Positions 51,532 to 59,391 of a stretch of 64,000 bases of DNA are shown here, piece by piece. The position numbers and the translations under genes were made by a program. The notes below the pieces were generated by a model that worked only from the letters and a program-made list of their open reading frames with translations, did no database searches and was not told the origin of the DNA. Positions within the stretch are counted from its first letter, which is position 1. Each line of letters opens with the position of its first letter. The DNA is from a virus: IMG/VR virus record IMGVR_UViG_3300024308_000302, positions 1-64,000 of that record; one strand, 5' to 3'.

Positions 51532-52602
51532 TTATTTTTTAACTTTCAATTTAGAATGAATGCCCCAGTAATGACCTTTAGAATGGGCCTTTAAACTATG
51601 ATTAATATCAACAGTAGTACCGTCAATAGCAATAACAACATGTTCAATATCATCTGGATTTACTTTATTGGCTTCACAAAGAGTATTATAAAGATCATAA
51701 TCTAACAGTGTGTACCACCACAAATCCATACAAACTGAACCTACATTCTCATAGGACATTAACTTTTTAAAATGTGATGATTCTTCATCTTCTTCATCAT
51801 AATTCGAAATCAAAATTTCTTTATCTTTTTTAAATGCATCAAGCATTGTGTTACCAACAAAGAAAAATCCAATATTATGAGCAGCATAAAATTCAGTTTC
51901 TTTAATACAACCAGCAGTAGAGTTGATTGAATATTCATAACGATCTTCTCTTTGTTTATTAAAGAACTTTCGTGGATTATTCAAGAAGACTAATTTTTTA
52001 GAAGGTGCAGTAATAGTAACTTTTACATTAGTTGGTTTTTTATCTTTATAAGTGCAAGCTTCAGAGTCATCATCGATCATTTGAATTTTATTTTCCTTAA
52101 AGTTCAAATAGAAACTTACATATTTAGAACATTTAGGGCATTTCTGAGTTGACATAAGTTCAATTAAATTAGACCCAAATGCAAAAAGAAAAAGACTTCG
52201 CTTATCTAAAATTGTATTATTTTTAATAGAAAGATATACTTTATAAGAGTCTATTGCAACTTTTGTAGAAAGGTAACGAGAAAGACCAGCCCTGTTAAAA
52301 ATATAGTCATCTTTATATTCAACAGAATTAAGAGTTTTTCCATCATAGTTGTCATAATGCCCTTTTAAGTCGAAAACAGGTTCTGATGCATAAAAGAGAT
52401 TATCAATAATTAAATCAATAAAATCTTTATAATAAGTTTTATTTCCAAGATAAGCAGGATCTTTTTTAGCTTCCCCAACAGGAATATATGTCAGTTCAGG
52501 TACTGCTTTATCTGAATCATATTGTTTAGACTGATTAAAATCATCTAAATGAAAGTTAACAAAATTATGCAATGCTTCATAATAAAAATTCAACGATGAC
52601 AT
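51532..52602 (-). CDS. large hypothetical protein with zinc-ribbon-like motif, 356 aa
   Basis: Unknown. STQKCPKCSKYVSFY (about 152-166) followed by a later Cys (EACTYKD) could be half a zinc ribbon. No catalytic motif seen. AGGAG precedes the ATG. First gene of a two-gene unit. Confidence 0.78.
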   Translation of the reverse strand: MSSLNFYYEALHNFVNFHLDDFNQSKQYDSDKAVPELTYIPVGEAKKDPAYLGNKTYYKDFIDLIIDNLFYASEPVFDLKGHYDNYDGKTLNSVEYKDDYIFNRAGLSRYLSTKVAIDSYKVYLSIKNNTILDKRSLFLFAFGSNLIELMSTQKCPKCSKYVSFYLNFKENKIQMIDDDSEACTYKDKKPTNVKVTITAPSKKLVFLNNPRKFFNKQREDRYEYSINSTAGCIKETEFYAAHNIGFFFVGNTMLDAFKKDKEILISNYDEEDEESSHFKKLMSYENVGSVCMDLWWYTLLDYDLYNTLCEANKVNPDDIEHVVIAIDGTTVDINHSLKAHSKGHYWGIHSKLKVKK

Positions 52603-52628
52603 ATAATATAAACTCCTATAATCGCAAA

Positions 52629-52657
52629 AGTATATCAGATATATTTAAAAATAACAA
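52629..52657 (-). promoter_or_regulatory. sigma70-type promoter
   Basis: TTGTTA-17-TATACT for the unit 50987-52602. Confidence 0.8.
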
Positions 52658-52658
52658 C

Positions 52659-52681
52659 AAAAAAGAGGCCGAAGCCTCTTT
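52659..52681 (-). terminator. intrinsic terminator
   Basis: AGAGGC-UUCG-GCCUCU hairpin plus U-tract after the gene at 52698-53201. Confidence 0.88.
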
Positions 52682-52697
52682 TATTATAAATGAACAA

Positions 52698-53201
52698 TTA
52701 AACTAGAAGACTAATTGCATCTTGTGTGTCTTGAATAACTTTTTGATAAGAAGAAACATATTCCTCCAGTTTCTCCTTAGTGGCGAAGTATGGAGAGCCA
52801 TGATCTGTCAAAACCAATTTATTACCTTCTGGAGTATCTACCACCCATGCTTTATAGTCACTTTCCCAACCAAGATGAAGAATATTAAATAGCTTAATTT
52901 TTTTGTAAGAGACACCATCAACTGTAACAGGTTTAGCTAAATCTGCAGAGATCTCTTCTTTTTTCGACATAACATCATAAATAATTTGGCGTTTTTCATC
53001 AAAACCTTGACCAAAAATATCATTCATACATTCAATATGAGAAGTTTCAGAGGTCGAATAAGTAGCATCCAGAACAGTCCAGAAATCATCAACCCACTGA
53101 TTAATAGCATCACTTGTGGAAAATGTCGAAAAATCAACATCACCAACACGAATGCCACCAACAACTAAATCTTTAATTTTGTCATTAGTTACAATTTGCA
53201 T
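52698..53201 (-). CDS. hypothetical protein, 167 aa
   Basis: Unknown. GGAG precedes the ATG. No motif recognised. Confidence 0.76.
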   Translation of the reverse strand: MQIVTNDKIKDLVVGGIRVGDVDFSTFSTSDAINQWVDDFWTVLDATYSTSETSHIECMNDIFGQGFDEKRQIIYDVMSKKEEISADLAKPVTVDGVSYKKIKLFNILHLGWESDYKAWVVDTPEGNKLVLTDHGSPYFATKEKLEEYVSSYQKVIQDTQDAISLLV

Positions 53202-53228
53202 AATACTTTCTCCAAAAATATTTAATGA

Positions 53229-53257
53229 ATTATAGCAAAATAAAGGTTCTTAAGCAA
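53229..53257 (-). promoter_or_regulatory. sigma70-type promoter
   Basis: TTGCTT-17-TATAAT for the 167-aa gene. Confidence 0.86.
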
Positions 53258-53281
53258 CAAAGACTTCCGAAGAAGTCTTTA
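53257..53281 (-). terminator. intrinsic terminator
   Basis: AAGACUUC-UUCG-GAAGUCUU hairpin after the gene at 53295-53531; overlaps the next -35 box. Confidence 0.82.
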
Positions 53282-53294
53282 TTTACAATTAACG

Positions 53295-53531
53295 TCAGTC
53301 CTCACCATACATCAAATCAAGGCCATCATTTGCCCATTGCAGATCTCGAATCAATTCTGCTTCACTTTCTTCATAAGCAGAAACATCCATCCATTTTTCG
53401 CAACCATATTCATCAAGTGTTACAACGTTTTTGCTACCATCATGCTCAATGATAAGGTAAGAACCTTGAGGCAGTTCTTTCTTGGTCTTGTAGAATTCGA
53501 AAGCTGTCATTTCTGCAAGTGCATTACTCAT
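53295..53531 (-). CDS. hypothetical acidic protein, 78 aa
   Basis: Unknown. AAGGAAT precedes the ATG at 53529-53531. Confidence 0.73.
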   Translation of the reverse strand: MSNALAEMTAFEFYKTKKELPQGSYLIIEHDGSKNVVTLDEYGCEKWMDVSAYEESEAELIRDLQWANDGLDLMYGED

Positions 53532-53563
53532 TTCTATATTCCTTGATTTCATTTTATGCGATG

Positions 53564-53592
53564 ATTATACACAAATTTTAAGACATAATCAA
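53564..53592 (-). promoter_or_regulatory. sigma70-type promoter
   Basis: TTGATT-17-TATAAT for the 78-aa gene; overlaps the end of 53589-54227. Confidence 0.87.
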
Positions 53593-54227
53593 GATTTTTT
53601 AGATTCGATAATTTTTACCAGATTATCCAAGAATCCATGGACTGGTTCAGTTTGAACAAAACGTTCAAAATTGAACAGTTTTGTAATGTTTTTTTCGTCA
53701 ACAACTTTGTTGAACTCAGCTACAACTTCTTTGTAAACATTAGGGCGTGTACTTTCATTGTAATAAACAACATCTTTACCATCTTCACGGCAATAATGGT
53801 TAAGGCCAAGATTTTTGTATACTTCTGGAAGAATATCAATATAATCTGCACAAATTTTTGTATGTCGAATCACAACAGCCCTATTCATGTTTGCTTCTGG
53901 CATAGAATAAAGCTCGTCCGTCAAGGCAGCGTATTTTTCTGTACATTGCTTTTCGATGGCATGGTTTTCAATATTGATTTGAGCGTTAAGCACATCAATT
54001 TCATTCTGGAGACGATGCAGTTGAACTGCAATGTTTGCAGCCAATGCTTGTTGTTCAAGTGGAAGGCTTTGTTGCATTTTAGTCAATTCAGCCACAACAG
54101 AAGATGTATCAAAAACAGCATGACCATCATCACTCATAGACAATACAGGCAAAACATCTTTGATACTGCTACGCAGAGCTTTGGTTTCAGCAGTGTAAGT
54201 AGCAATTTTTGCAGACACAGAAGTCAT
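53589..54227 (-). CDS. hypothetical protein with coiled coil, 212 aa
   Basis: Residues ~45-100 are helical with coiled-coil character (LQNEIDVLNAQINIENHAIEKQ); the C-terminal ~110 residues are unknown. Layout resembles 36995-37573. AGAGGC precedes the ATG. Confidence 0.76.
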   Translation of the reverse strand: MTSVSAKIATYTAETKALRSSIKDVLPVLSMSDDGHAVFDTSSVVAELTKMQQSLPLEQQALAANIAVQLHRLQNEIDVLNAQINIENHAIEKQCTEKYAALTDELYSMPEANMNRAVVIRHTKICADYIDILPEVYKNLGLNHYCREDGKDVVYYNESTRPNVYKEVVAEFNKVVDEKNITKLFNFERFVQTEPVHGFLDNLVKIIESKKS

Positions 54228-54257
54228 GATAGATGCCTCTTAATTTAGGATGTGAGC

Positions 54258-54286
54258 ATTATACGTATTTTTAGTTTCAACATCAA
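54258..54286 (-). promoter_or_regulatory. sigma70-type promoter
   Basis: TTGATG-17-TATAAT for the 212-aa gene. Confidence 0.83.
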
Positions 54287-54355
54287 CACTTTTGAGTCAA
54301 TAATTGACGATTTTTTTGATCCCAGTTGCAATAATAACAGATATCTAAAACAAAA

Positions 54356-54380
54356 TCAAAAAAGGAGCCGAAGCTCCCTT
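54356..54380 (-). terminator. intrinsic terminator
   Basis: GGGAGC-UUCG-GCUCC hairpin plus U-tract after the gene at 54396-54740. Confidence 0.88.
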
Positions 54381-54395
54381 TTTATAAAATTTGAA

Positions 54396-54740
54396 TTATT
54401 CGATGCCAGTCCAAGGCAATGTTTTACCTTCAAGTTCAAACACACTACCACGCGATTTGTTACGTGCAGGTGCTTTCCAACCTGCAGCTTTCAGTAGTGT
54501 GCCATAAGGAAATTCTTTGTCATTATGGCAGTTAACAACAAAGCCATTTACACTACGGCTACCACGATTTTCTACCACAACTTTGATGTATTTTTTACCA
54601 AAATCAAATTCAATTTCATAATCACCATTGAAACCATTTTTGGTATAGTCAGCCTTCATGAGTTCAGCAACTTTATTCAAGCCAAGATGCATATCTTCTT
54701 CACTGTGTACAATGATGTTTTGGATAGCTGCAGTAGTCAT
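54396..54740 (-). CDS. hypothetical protein, 114 aa; tandem paralogue A
   Basis: Unknown. Adjacent duplicate of 54881-55225: both have DYEIEF.FG.KYIK(V/I)V, VNGF(V/I)VN.HNDK.FPYGTLLKAA.W.APARN and end in W.GI. Likely a compact single-domain protein. AGGATG precedes the ATG. Confidence 0.78.
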   Translation of the reverse strand: MTTAAIQNIIVHSEEDMHLGLNKVAELMKADYTKNGFNGDYEIEFDFGKKYIKVVVENRGSRSVNGFVVNCHNDKEFPYGTLLKAAGWKAPARNKSRGSVFELEGKTLPWTGIE

Positions 54741-54776
54741 TTGCGTATCATCCTATGTTTTCGTCTTGATGAGTAT

Positions 54777-54805
54777 ATTATATAGAAGAACCAATAGATC
54801 ATCAA
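54777..54805 (-). promoter_or_regulatory. strong sigma70 promoter with CATCAAGACGA box
   Basis: TTGATG-17-TATAAT followed by CTCATCAAGACGAAA. Confidence 0.88.
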
Positions 54806-54839
54806 CAACTATTTTTAAGTTTTTTCAAACAGAATAAAC

Positions 54840-54862
54840 AAAAAAGGAGCCGAAGCCCCTTT
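54840..54862 (-). terminator. intrinsic terminator
   Basis: AGGGGC-UUCG-GCUCCU hairpin plus U-tract after the gene at 54881-55225. Confidence 0.85.
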
Positions 54863-54880
54863 CATGTTGTTCCAAATCCC

Positions 54881-55225
54881 TTACAGGATGCCAGTCCAAG
54901 CTACTTTCTTGTCTGCGATTTCGAAGATGTTGCCACGGACATTGTTTCGTGCTGGTGCAGCCCAAGAAGCAGCTTTCAGCAGAGTCCCATAAGGGAATTT
55001 CTTATCGTTATGAACGTTGACGATGAACCCACCAACACTGCTACTACCACACCAACGTTTAACGATTTTGATATATTTGCTGCCAAATTCGAATTCAATG
55101 GCATAATCCGAAGTGCTGCCACCTTTGTAGAAGTCTTTCGTCATCATGTCGGCCAAAGCTTGAAGGCAAGGCTGCATGGTTTCTGCATTGCGTTCAACTT
55201 GGGTAGCAACGGTGGTGTTAGTCAT
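54881..55225 (-). CDS. hypothetical protein, 114 aa; tandem paralogue B
   Basis: Paralogue of 54396-54740 with the same length and conserved core. It keeps its own promoter and terminator, so the duplication copied the cassette. AGGATG precedes the ATG. Confidence 0.78.
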   Translation of the reverse strand: MTNTTVATQVERNAETMQPCLQALADMMTKDFYKGGSTSDYAIEFEFGSKYIKIVKRWCGSSSVGGFIVNVHNDKKFPYGTLLKAASWAAPARNNVRGNIFEIADKKVAWTGIL

Positions 55226-55260
55226 TTCGATTCATCCTGTGTCGTTGTCTTGATGTGGTT

Positions 55261-55289
55261 ATTATAGGGAATTTCGCCTAGCCATGCAA
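55261..55289 (-). promoter_or_regulatory. strong sigma70 promoter with CATCAAGAC box
   Basis: TTGCAT-17-TATAAT followed by CACATCAAGACAACG. Confidence 0.86.
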
Positions 55290-55324
55290 GCTTTATTTTT
55301 AAGTTTTTTCAAAGAAAAACAGTT

Positions 55325-55555
55325 TTAATTTTTGTCATTTTCCTGTTTAATTAGATGGATCTTGCTAGTGATGAGATCCATGTCTTTATTTACATCTTTT
55401 ATCATTTCAATAGATTTTGACATATCACTATTTGCTTCTCGAAGCAACCTAATCATACGGTCAAAAGAAGATTCTTCCACCAGAGTAGATTTTTTAGGAG
55501 CAATGCCAAAAACTTTTTTAAGGCCGACAACAAATAGTTTAAATGAAAAAGTCAT
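55325..55555 (-). CDS. hypothetical protein with C-terminal coiled coil, 76 aa
   Basis: Hydrophobic/basic N-terminus (FSFKLFVVGLKKVFGI) and a heptad-rich C-terminus (MSKSIEMIKDVNKDMDLITSKI). AGAGG precedes the ATG at 55553-55555. Confidence 0.73.
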   Translation of the reverse strand: MTFSFKLFVVGLKKVFGIAPKKSTLVEESSFDRMIRLLREANSDMSKSIEMIKDVNKDMDLITSKIHLIKQENDKN

Positions 55556-55580
55556 AATGACCTCTGCAAAAAGATGATTT

Positions 55581-55609
55581 ATTATAACATATGTAAAAAA
55601 AGAGAGCAA
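55581..55609 (-). promoter_or_regulatory. sigma70-type promoter
   Basis: TTGCTC-17-TATAAT for the 76-aa gene. Confidence 0.83.
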
Positions 55610-55631
55610 TAAAAAACCACCCGAAGGTGGT
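55609..55631 (-). terminator. intrinsic terminator
   Basis: ACCACC-UUCG-GGUGGU hairpin plus U-tract after the gene at 55633-55887. Confidence 0.87.
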
Positions 55632-55632
55632 C

Positions 55633-55887
55633 TTATTTGTTGCTAACAGAAAAAGTTGTGGACGCGACTTCTTGGTTATCAACATCTAGAGAAATTCGAT
55701 ATCCAACATAGTCATAGTCATAATAGTCTTCTGAACCTAAAGAAAATGAAACATCTTCTTTCAGAATACTCACAACAGAATTACGAACATCAACATCTTC
55801 TCGCATTAATTCAACAAGAATTTCTGCAAGTAAAGCTTTTGCATCAGAACTGCTTTGAATTGCTTGTAAAAGTTCAATAGGGGTCAT
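55633..55887 (-). CDS. hypothetical acidic protein, 84 aa
   Basis: Unknown. GAGGAT precedes the ATG at 55885-55887. A DYYDYDYVGY stretch is notable. Confidence 0.73.
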   Translation of the reverse strand: MTPIELLQAIQSSSDAKALLAEILVELMREDVDVRNSVVSILKEDVSFSLGSEDYYDYDYVGYRISLDVDNQEVASTTFSVSNK

Positions 55888-55951
55888 AATTTTATCCTCA
55901 TAGGGCTGTCTAAACGATAGCTTGTGGATATATGTCCTCTGAACAGGTTGT

Positions 55952-55980
55952 AGTATAACAAAACAGAAGAAACAATGCAA
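55952..55980 (-). promoter_or_regulatory. sigma70-type promoter
   Basis: TTGCAT-17-TATACT for the 84-aa gene. Confidence 0.8.
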
Positions 55981-55981
55981 T

Positions 55982-56008
55982 AAAAAAACCGCCGAAGCGA
56001 TTTTTTAT
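55982..56008 (-). terminator. intrinsic terminator
   Basis: AUCGC-UUCG-GCGGU hairpin plus seven U; its 5' arm overlaps the end of the fibrinogen-like gene. Confidence 0.82.
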
Positions 56009-56766
56009 TTTACCCAAATTTCGATATTGTGTTTATCACCAGCAATACCTGTACCAGAATAGCCAGGATTTGTATTACCTGCACCCCAACCATGAGTGAC
56101 AGAAGCTCCAATATATTGAGTTGCAATATATAAGCTGGATGGTAGAGTAAAATCAGAAAGTCCAGCAACATCTGAATGTGGTTGTCCTTGTCTATAACCT
56201 GCAGATAAAGTTTCATTTGAATAACTTGTCAAACAAATACCAGTCGCTTGTACATTACTGCTATATGAGCATTCTCCTGAAAAATAACGAGTCCCTGCAT
56301 AACGACCATAAGCTATTGTCTTATAGGTATTTTTAGGAATGGAGTTAATGACAGCATCTGGCAATTTGTAAGTTACAGAACTTGCTGGATTAGAGGCTAT
56401 ACCTGCTGGATTACTCCAATTTGCAGTAGACATTTGAATACCACGACCAACCAGAGTCCATCCACCATTAGACATATCACAGTAAACTGAGATATCAGAA
56501 CCATTATATTTTATAGTTTGAATACCATTAGTAAGTGATGGGTCTTTTGACAAAAGTCCTTTACAAGATGAAGACGTTAAATCTTCTTCTGGTTCCTCTG
56601 GGATTACAGGTTCCTCTGGTTCTTTAACTGGTGGAGTTTCACCATTATAAAAATGAATATCAGGGACACCAATAATGACTTGATAAGTTTTTGTATCTGC
56701 GGCTAAAGATATAAAAGGTGTCAATACAATTACTGGGATTATAAGTTTGAATTTATTAAGGCTCAT
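56005..56766 (-). CDS. secreted fibrinogen-like-domain protein, 253 aa
   Basis: Sec signal peptide (MSLNKFKLIIPVIVLTPFISLA), TYQVIIGVPDIHF, a Pro/Glu linker (PVKEPEEPVIPEEPEED), then a fibrinogen-like fold: SSSCKGLLSKDPSLTNGIQTI...ISVYCDMSNGGWTLVGRG. Such domains bind carbohydrates or surface ligands, so a surface-binding or decoy role is inferred. The N-terminal motif and linker recur in 23009-23392. No SD is visible. Confidence 0.8.
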   Translation of the reverse strand: MSLNKFKLIIPVIVLTPFISLAADTKTYQVIIGVPDIHFYNGETPPVKEPEEPVIPEEPEEDLTSSSCKGLLSKDPSLTNGIQTIKYNGSDISVYCDMSNGGWTLVGRGIQMSTANWSNPAGIASNPASSVTYKLPDAVINSIPKNTYKTIAYGRYAGTRYFSGECSYSSNVQATGICLTSYSNETLSAGYRQGQPHSDVAGLSDFTLPSSLYIATQYIGASVTHGWGAGNTNPGYSGTGIAGDKHNIEIWVK

Positions 56767-56793
56767 ATAAAATTTATTATTATTATTTCACAC

Positions 56794-56821
56794 ATTATAA
56801 TATAGGCCACAATTAAGTCAA
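56794..56821 (-). promoter_or_regulatory. sigma70-type promoter
   Basis: TTGACT-16-TATAAT for the fibrinogen-like gene. Confidence 0.78.
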
Positions 56822-56824
56822 TAA

Positions 56825-56850
56825 CAAAAAAGCCACTCGAAAGTGGCTTT
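56825..56850 (-). terminator. intrinsic terminator
   Basis: AAGCCACUUUCGAGUGGCUU hairpin plus six U after the gene at 56878-57066. Confidence 0.87.
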
Positions 56851-56877
56851 AATTGCATTATTGAAAATATTTAGATT

Positions 56878-57066
56878 TTAAACATCTTCATAAACAGGTT
56901 TAATTCCATGGCTTTTGAATTCTGCTTCAAGTTCTTCTTGAGTCATATTGGCAAAACCTTTAAATCCATGGTAAGCAACTGAATACTGCTCACTACTGTC
57001 ACTTGCAAGCAGACTCATTTCGCTGTCAAGGAGTGCTTTGATGGATGCTTGAGTAATCTTTTTCAT
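56878..57066 (-). CDS. hypothetical protein, 62 aa
   Basis: Unknown, acidic. GAGAT lies about nine bases before the ATG. The start MKKITQASIKALL resembles MKLSKASIAALKAL of 61506-61760. Confidence 0.72.
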   Translation of the reverse strand: MKKITQASIKALLDSEMSLLASDSSEQYSVAYHGFKGFANMTQEELEAEFKSHGIKPVYEDV

Positions 57067-57098
57067 GGAGTTTATCTCGCTCTATTTAAGATGTGCTA

Positions 57099-57127
57099 AT
57101 TATAACAAAAATCATCAACAAAAACAA
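57099..57127 (-). promoter_or_regulatory. sigma70-type promoter
   Basis: TTGTTT-17-TATAAT for the 62-aa gene. Confidence 0.85.
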
Positions 57128-57143
57128 TAATTATTGTTGTATA

Positions 57144-57431
57144 TCAGTCTTCAAGAACATGAAAAGTGTATTTTTTAGTCAAGGCATCGAATTTATCTTT
57201 GAGATATTGTTTCATTTCATCCAAAGTATCAGTTTCGTGAGTCAAAAAAATCCATGTCCAGTCAGATTCTGTCTTTACAGTGAAAGCTGATTTCCACTTG
57301 TGCTGGCGATAGTTTGGTGCGGAAATCAAGCCTACAACTTCTTTTTTATATTTAATATCAACATCTGGCCAAGGATTACCAACCGAAGCCAACCCAGTTT
57401 CTTTTTTATGATTTTTAAATGTAAAAGACAT
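57144..57431 (-). CDS. hypothetical protein, 95 aa
   Basis: Unknown; several Trp residues (NPWPD, KWKS, DWTWIF). AAGGTGA precedes the ATG. Confidence 0.74.
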   Translation of the reverse strand: MSFTFKNHKKETGLASVGNPWPDVDIKYKKEVVGLISAPNYRQHKWKSAFTVKTESDWTWIFLTHETDTLDEMKQYLKDKFDALTKKYTFHVLED

Positions 57432-57462
57432 ATTCCATCACCTTTAATTTGATAATGTTTTG

Positions 57463-57491
57463 ATTATAACAAAGAACAGAAATTAAAGCAA
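57463..57491 (-). promoter_or_regulatory. sigma70-type promoter
   Basis: TTGCTT-17-TATAAT for the 95-aa gene. Confidence 0.86.
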
Positions 57492-57492
57492 T

Positions 57493-57515
57493 AAAAAACC
57501 ACCCGAAGGTGGTTT
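57493..57515 (-). terminator. intrinsic terminator
   Basis: AACCACC-UUCG-GGUGGUU hairpin plus U-tract after the Nudix gene. Confidence 0.87.
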
Positions 57516-57528
57516 AAAAAACTGCTTT

Positions 57529-58119
57529 TTAAAGGGCTGGGACAAGCCCTTTTGCAATGGCCATAGAAACCCCAAGAATCGTGTTACAAGCTCGAATTTC
57601 ACCAGAAGCAATCATTTCCATGGTTTTCTTACGAGAAATTTTGACAACCTGAATATCTTCGTCATCAATACCATGTGATTCTTCATAGTTGAAACGAGAC
57701 GAATCAACTTTTGCAAAATAGTGAATGTGCATTTCAGTCAGACAACCGGGAGTGGTATAACCTTTGCAAATAAACTGAATACTTGCAGGGTCAATTTTCA
57801 CGTTGGTTTCTTCTTCACCTTCACGATGTGCAGTGAATGCAGGATCTTCGTTAGGGTCAATATGACCAGCAACAGGTTCGATCAGCCAAGGATTTGTTTC
57901 AGTTTTGTGCATTGCTGGGCCGGTGCGGAATTGACGAACAAAAATGAATTCATCAGTCTTTTCATCAAAAAGAGTAAGGCAAATAGCATCTTGCTTGCTA
58001 ACAATGTAGTGCTCAAGCTTTTTTTCACCACCATTAATAGTGTCATGAGTAGCATGCACCAAAGCAAGCGACATGAAAGAGCGTTTAAATTCATATTCAA
58101 TTTCATCAATTTTGTACAT
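57529..58119 (-). CDS. Nudix hydrolase, ADP-ribose pyrophosphatase-like (196 aa)
   Basis: The Nudix box is AGHIDPNEDPAFTAHREGEEET (about 84-105: G85, E91, R99-E100, E103-E104). Before it FIFVRQFRTGP and EPVAG are typical of ADP-sugar/ADP-ribose pyrophosphatases (NudF-like), and the length fits. It would split ADP-ribose or a related nucleotide sugar, perhaps recycling NAD breakdown products or removing signalling nucleotides (inference). AAAGGAA precedes the ATG at 58117-58119. Confidence 0.88.
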   Translation of the reverse strand: MYKIDEIEYEFKRSFMSLALVHATHDTINGGEKKLEHYIVSKQDAICLTLFDEKTDEFIFVRQFRTGPAMHKTETNPWLIEPVAGHIDPNEDPAFTAHREGEEETNVKIDPASIQFICKGYTTPGCLTEMHIHYFAKVDSSRFNYEESHGIDDEDIQVVKISRKKTMEMIASGEIRACNTILGVSMAIAKGLVPAL

Positions 58120-58154
58120 AACATTTCCTTTTGATTTAACGTTTACTTGCAATC

Positions 58155-58183
58155 ATGATAGCAAATAAGCCATCAAATCGCAA
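58155..58183 (-). promoter_or_regulatory. sigma70-type promoter
   Basis: TTGCGA-17-TATCAT for the Nudix gene. Confidence 0.75.
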
Positions 58184-58213
58184 GTTTTAATAGTGTATAA
58201 GCCCCAAAATCTA

Positions 58214-58672
58214 TCAGGTAGCAATCTTAGGCTCAGCATTTTTGTTTACAGCATGCCATTTTTGCTTTTTTTGTTGTCTTTTTGAAATATAGATTTCTGG
58301 ATTTTTAATCATTTCACCCAGTTTTTCAAGTGTGATAATCCTGTTTCCTTTGAGATTGTTGCAAACCTGACACATAGGTTGATAGTTTGCCAATTCATTA
58401 CGACCACCACGACTTTTAGGGTGAATATGGTCAACAGTCATAAGAATCATATCAGCAGTAAATACATCCCAATGGATTCCACCTTGTGAATCAATGGAGC
58501 GAACTACCTTTTCACCAATATTTGTACAGCCGGGAGTGACGCAAGCACAACCCTTGTGGAAAAACACTTGCAGGCGGCAATGATCTTTAAAACCTTCCAA
58601 ACGAGTAACAGGATATTCTTGATCGAAAAAAGCACCAAAACGTGGGATTTTTTGACCTTTAACAAGTTTCAT
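58214..58672 (-). CDS. HNH endonuclease, 152 aa
   Basis: HNH motif VDHIHPKSRGGRNELANYQP (Asp81-His82...His84, Asn93), followed by CQVCNNLKGNR (Cys101, Cys104); an upstream CxC...C (CACVTPGC) completes the likely zinc site. Could be a free-standing homing-type nuclease or a host-DNA nicking enzyme. AAGGAT precedes the ATG. No terminator is seen at its 3' end. Confidence 0.88.
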   Translation of the reverse strand: MKLVKGQKIPRFGAFFDQEYPVTRLEGFKDHCRLQVFFHKGCACVTPGCTNIGEKVVRSIDSQGGIHWDVFTADMILMTVDHIHPKSRGGRNELANYQPMCQVCNNLKGNRIITLEKLGEMIKNPEIYISKRQQKKQKWHAVNKNAEPKIAT

Positions 58673-58706
58673 TGTTCGAATCCTTCTTTTTTTGATTTCT
58701 GTTTTT

Positions 58707-58735
58707 AGTGTAACATAAGTATATTTTTAGATCAA
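58707..58735 (-). promoter_or_regulatory. sigma70-type promoter
   Basis: TTGATC-17-TACACT for the HNH gene. Confidence 0.75.
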
Positions 58736-58760
58736 CAAAAAAGCCACCCGAAGGTGGCTC
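58736..58760 (-). terminator. intrinsic terminator
   Basis: GAGCCACC-UUCG-GGUGGCUU hairpin plus six U, ending the minigene-array transcript. Confidence 0.88.
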
Positions 58761-58762
58761 TT

Positions 58763-58970
58763 TATCTGAATTCTTCACAAGGCGGCATGATAAATGTGCC
58801 ATTTAATGAAAACCTTGCTCCAATCGCACCACTCTTTATATATATGAGATCTGCAAGATGCGATTCACTTCACTCATATCCACAACAGCTAAGTTCAGTT
58901 AAGGGGGCCTGTCGTGGTCAGCCATCACCTTAAATACATCATCATAATTAATCAAATATAAAATAATTAG
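58763..58970 (-). ncRNA. structured non-coding 3' segment of the minigene transcript
   Basis: No supported gene. A 9-bp stem (58857-58865 with 58822-58830) encloses a CTC/GAG hairpin, and TAAATG/CATTTA (near 58802) forms another. A short frame ATG GCT GAC... (near 58928) overlaps its own GGTGATG, so translation is unlikely. Read from the promoter at 59454-59482. Confidence 0.45.
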
Positions 58971-58973
58971 AAG

Positions 58974-59000
58974 TTAGTTCTGCATCGGCGGTTCACCTCC
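58974..59000 (-). other. minigene unit 5: SD-N7-AUG CAG AAC UAA
   Basis: GGAGGTGA (58993-59000), a perfect eight-base match to the anti-SD, then seven bases and ATG CAG AAC TAA (58974-58985). Last unit of the array. Confidence 0.75.
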
Positions 59001-59079
59001 CGGCACCCAATTAATTAGTAGGGGTTAATCGGCAATCTTAATCAAATTAATAGTTTCAAAATTATATAAGTTAGTCAAC

Positions 59080-59102
59080 TTACTGCATCGGTAGCTCACC
59101 TC
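59080..59102 (-). other. minigene unit 4: SD-N7-AUG CAG UAA
   Basis: GAGGTGA (59096-59102), seven bases, ATG CAG TAA (59080-59088): a two-codon message. Confidence 0.75.
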
Positions 59103-59174
59103 TGGCACTCAATTAAGTAGTGTGGAAGTCAAATTTGTTTCTAAGATTAATCAATAATAGGTTATCAAATTAAC

Positions 59175-59201
59175 TTAGTACGGCATTGCTAGCTCACCTC
59201 C
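59175..59201 (-). other. minigene unit 3: SD-N7-AUG CCG UAC UAA
   Basis: GGAGGTGA (59194-59201), seven bases, ATG CCG TAC TAA (59175-59186). The only array unit with a second codon other than CAG, apart from the AUG-stop unit. Confidence 0.75.
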
Positions 59202-59286
59202 GGGCACTTCATTAAGAGTATCAATCGGTTTATAAAAAAGGTATTGCAATCAAATATTCTAAATTAATCAAGTCTATAATTTAAGT

Positions 59287-59312
59287 TCAATGCTGCATGG
59301 GTAGCTCACCTC
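59287..59312 (-). other. minigene unit 2: SD-N7-AUG CAG CAU UGA
   Basis: GAGGTGA (59306-59312), seven bases, ATG CAG CAT TGA (59287-59298). Confidence 0.75.
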
Positions 59313-59391
59313 GGGCACTTGCATTAATGTGTTCGGTTTAGGCTATTCTAACAAATTAATCAATAAAATAAAAGTTTTAATTTACTGAGTT

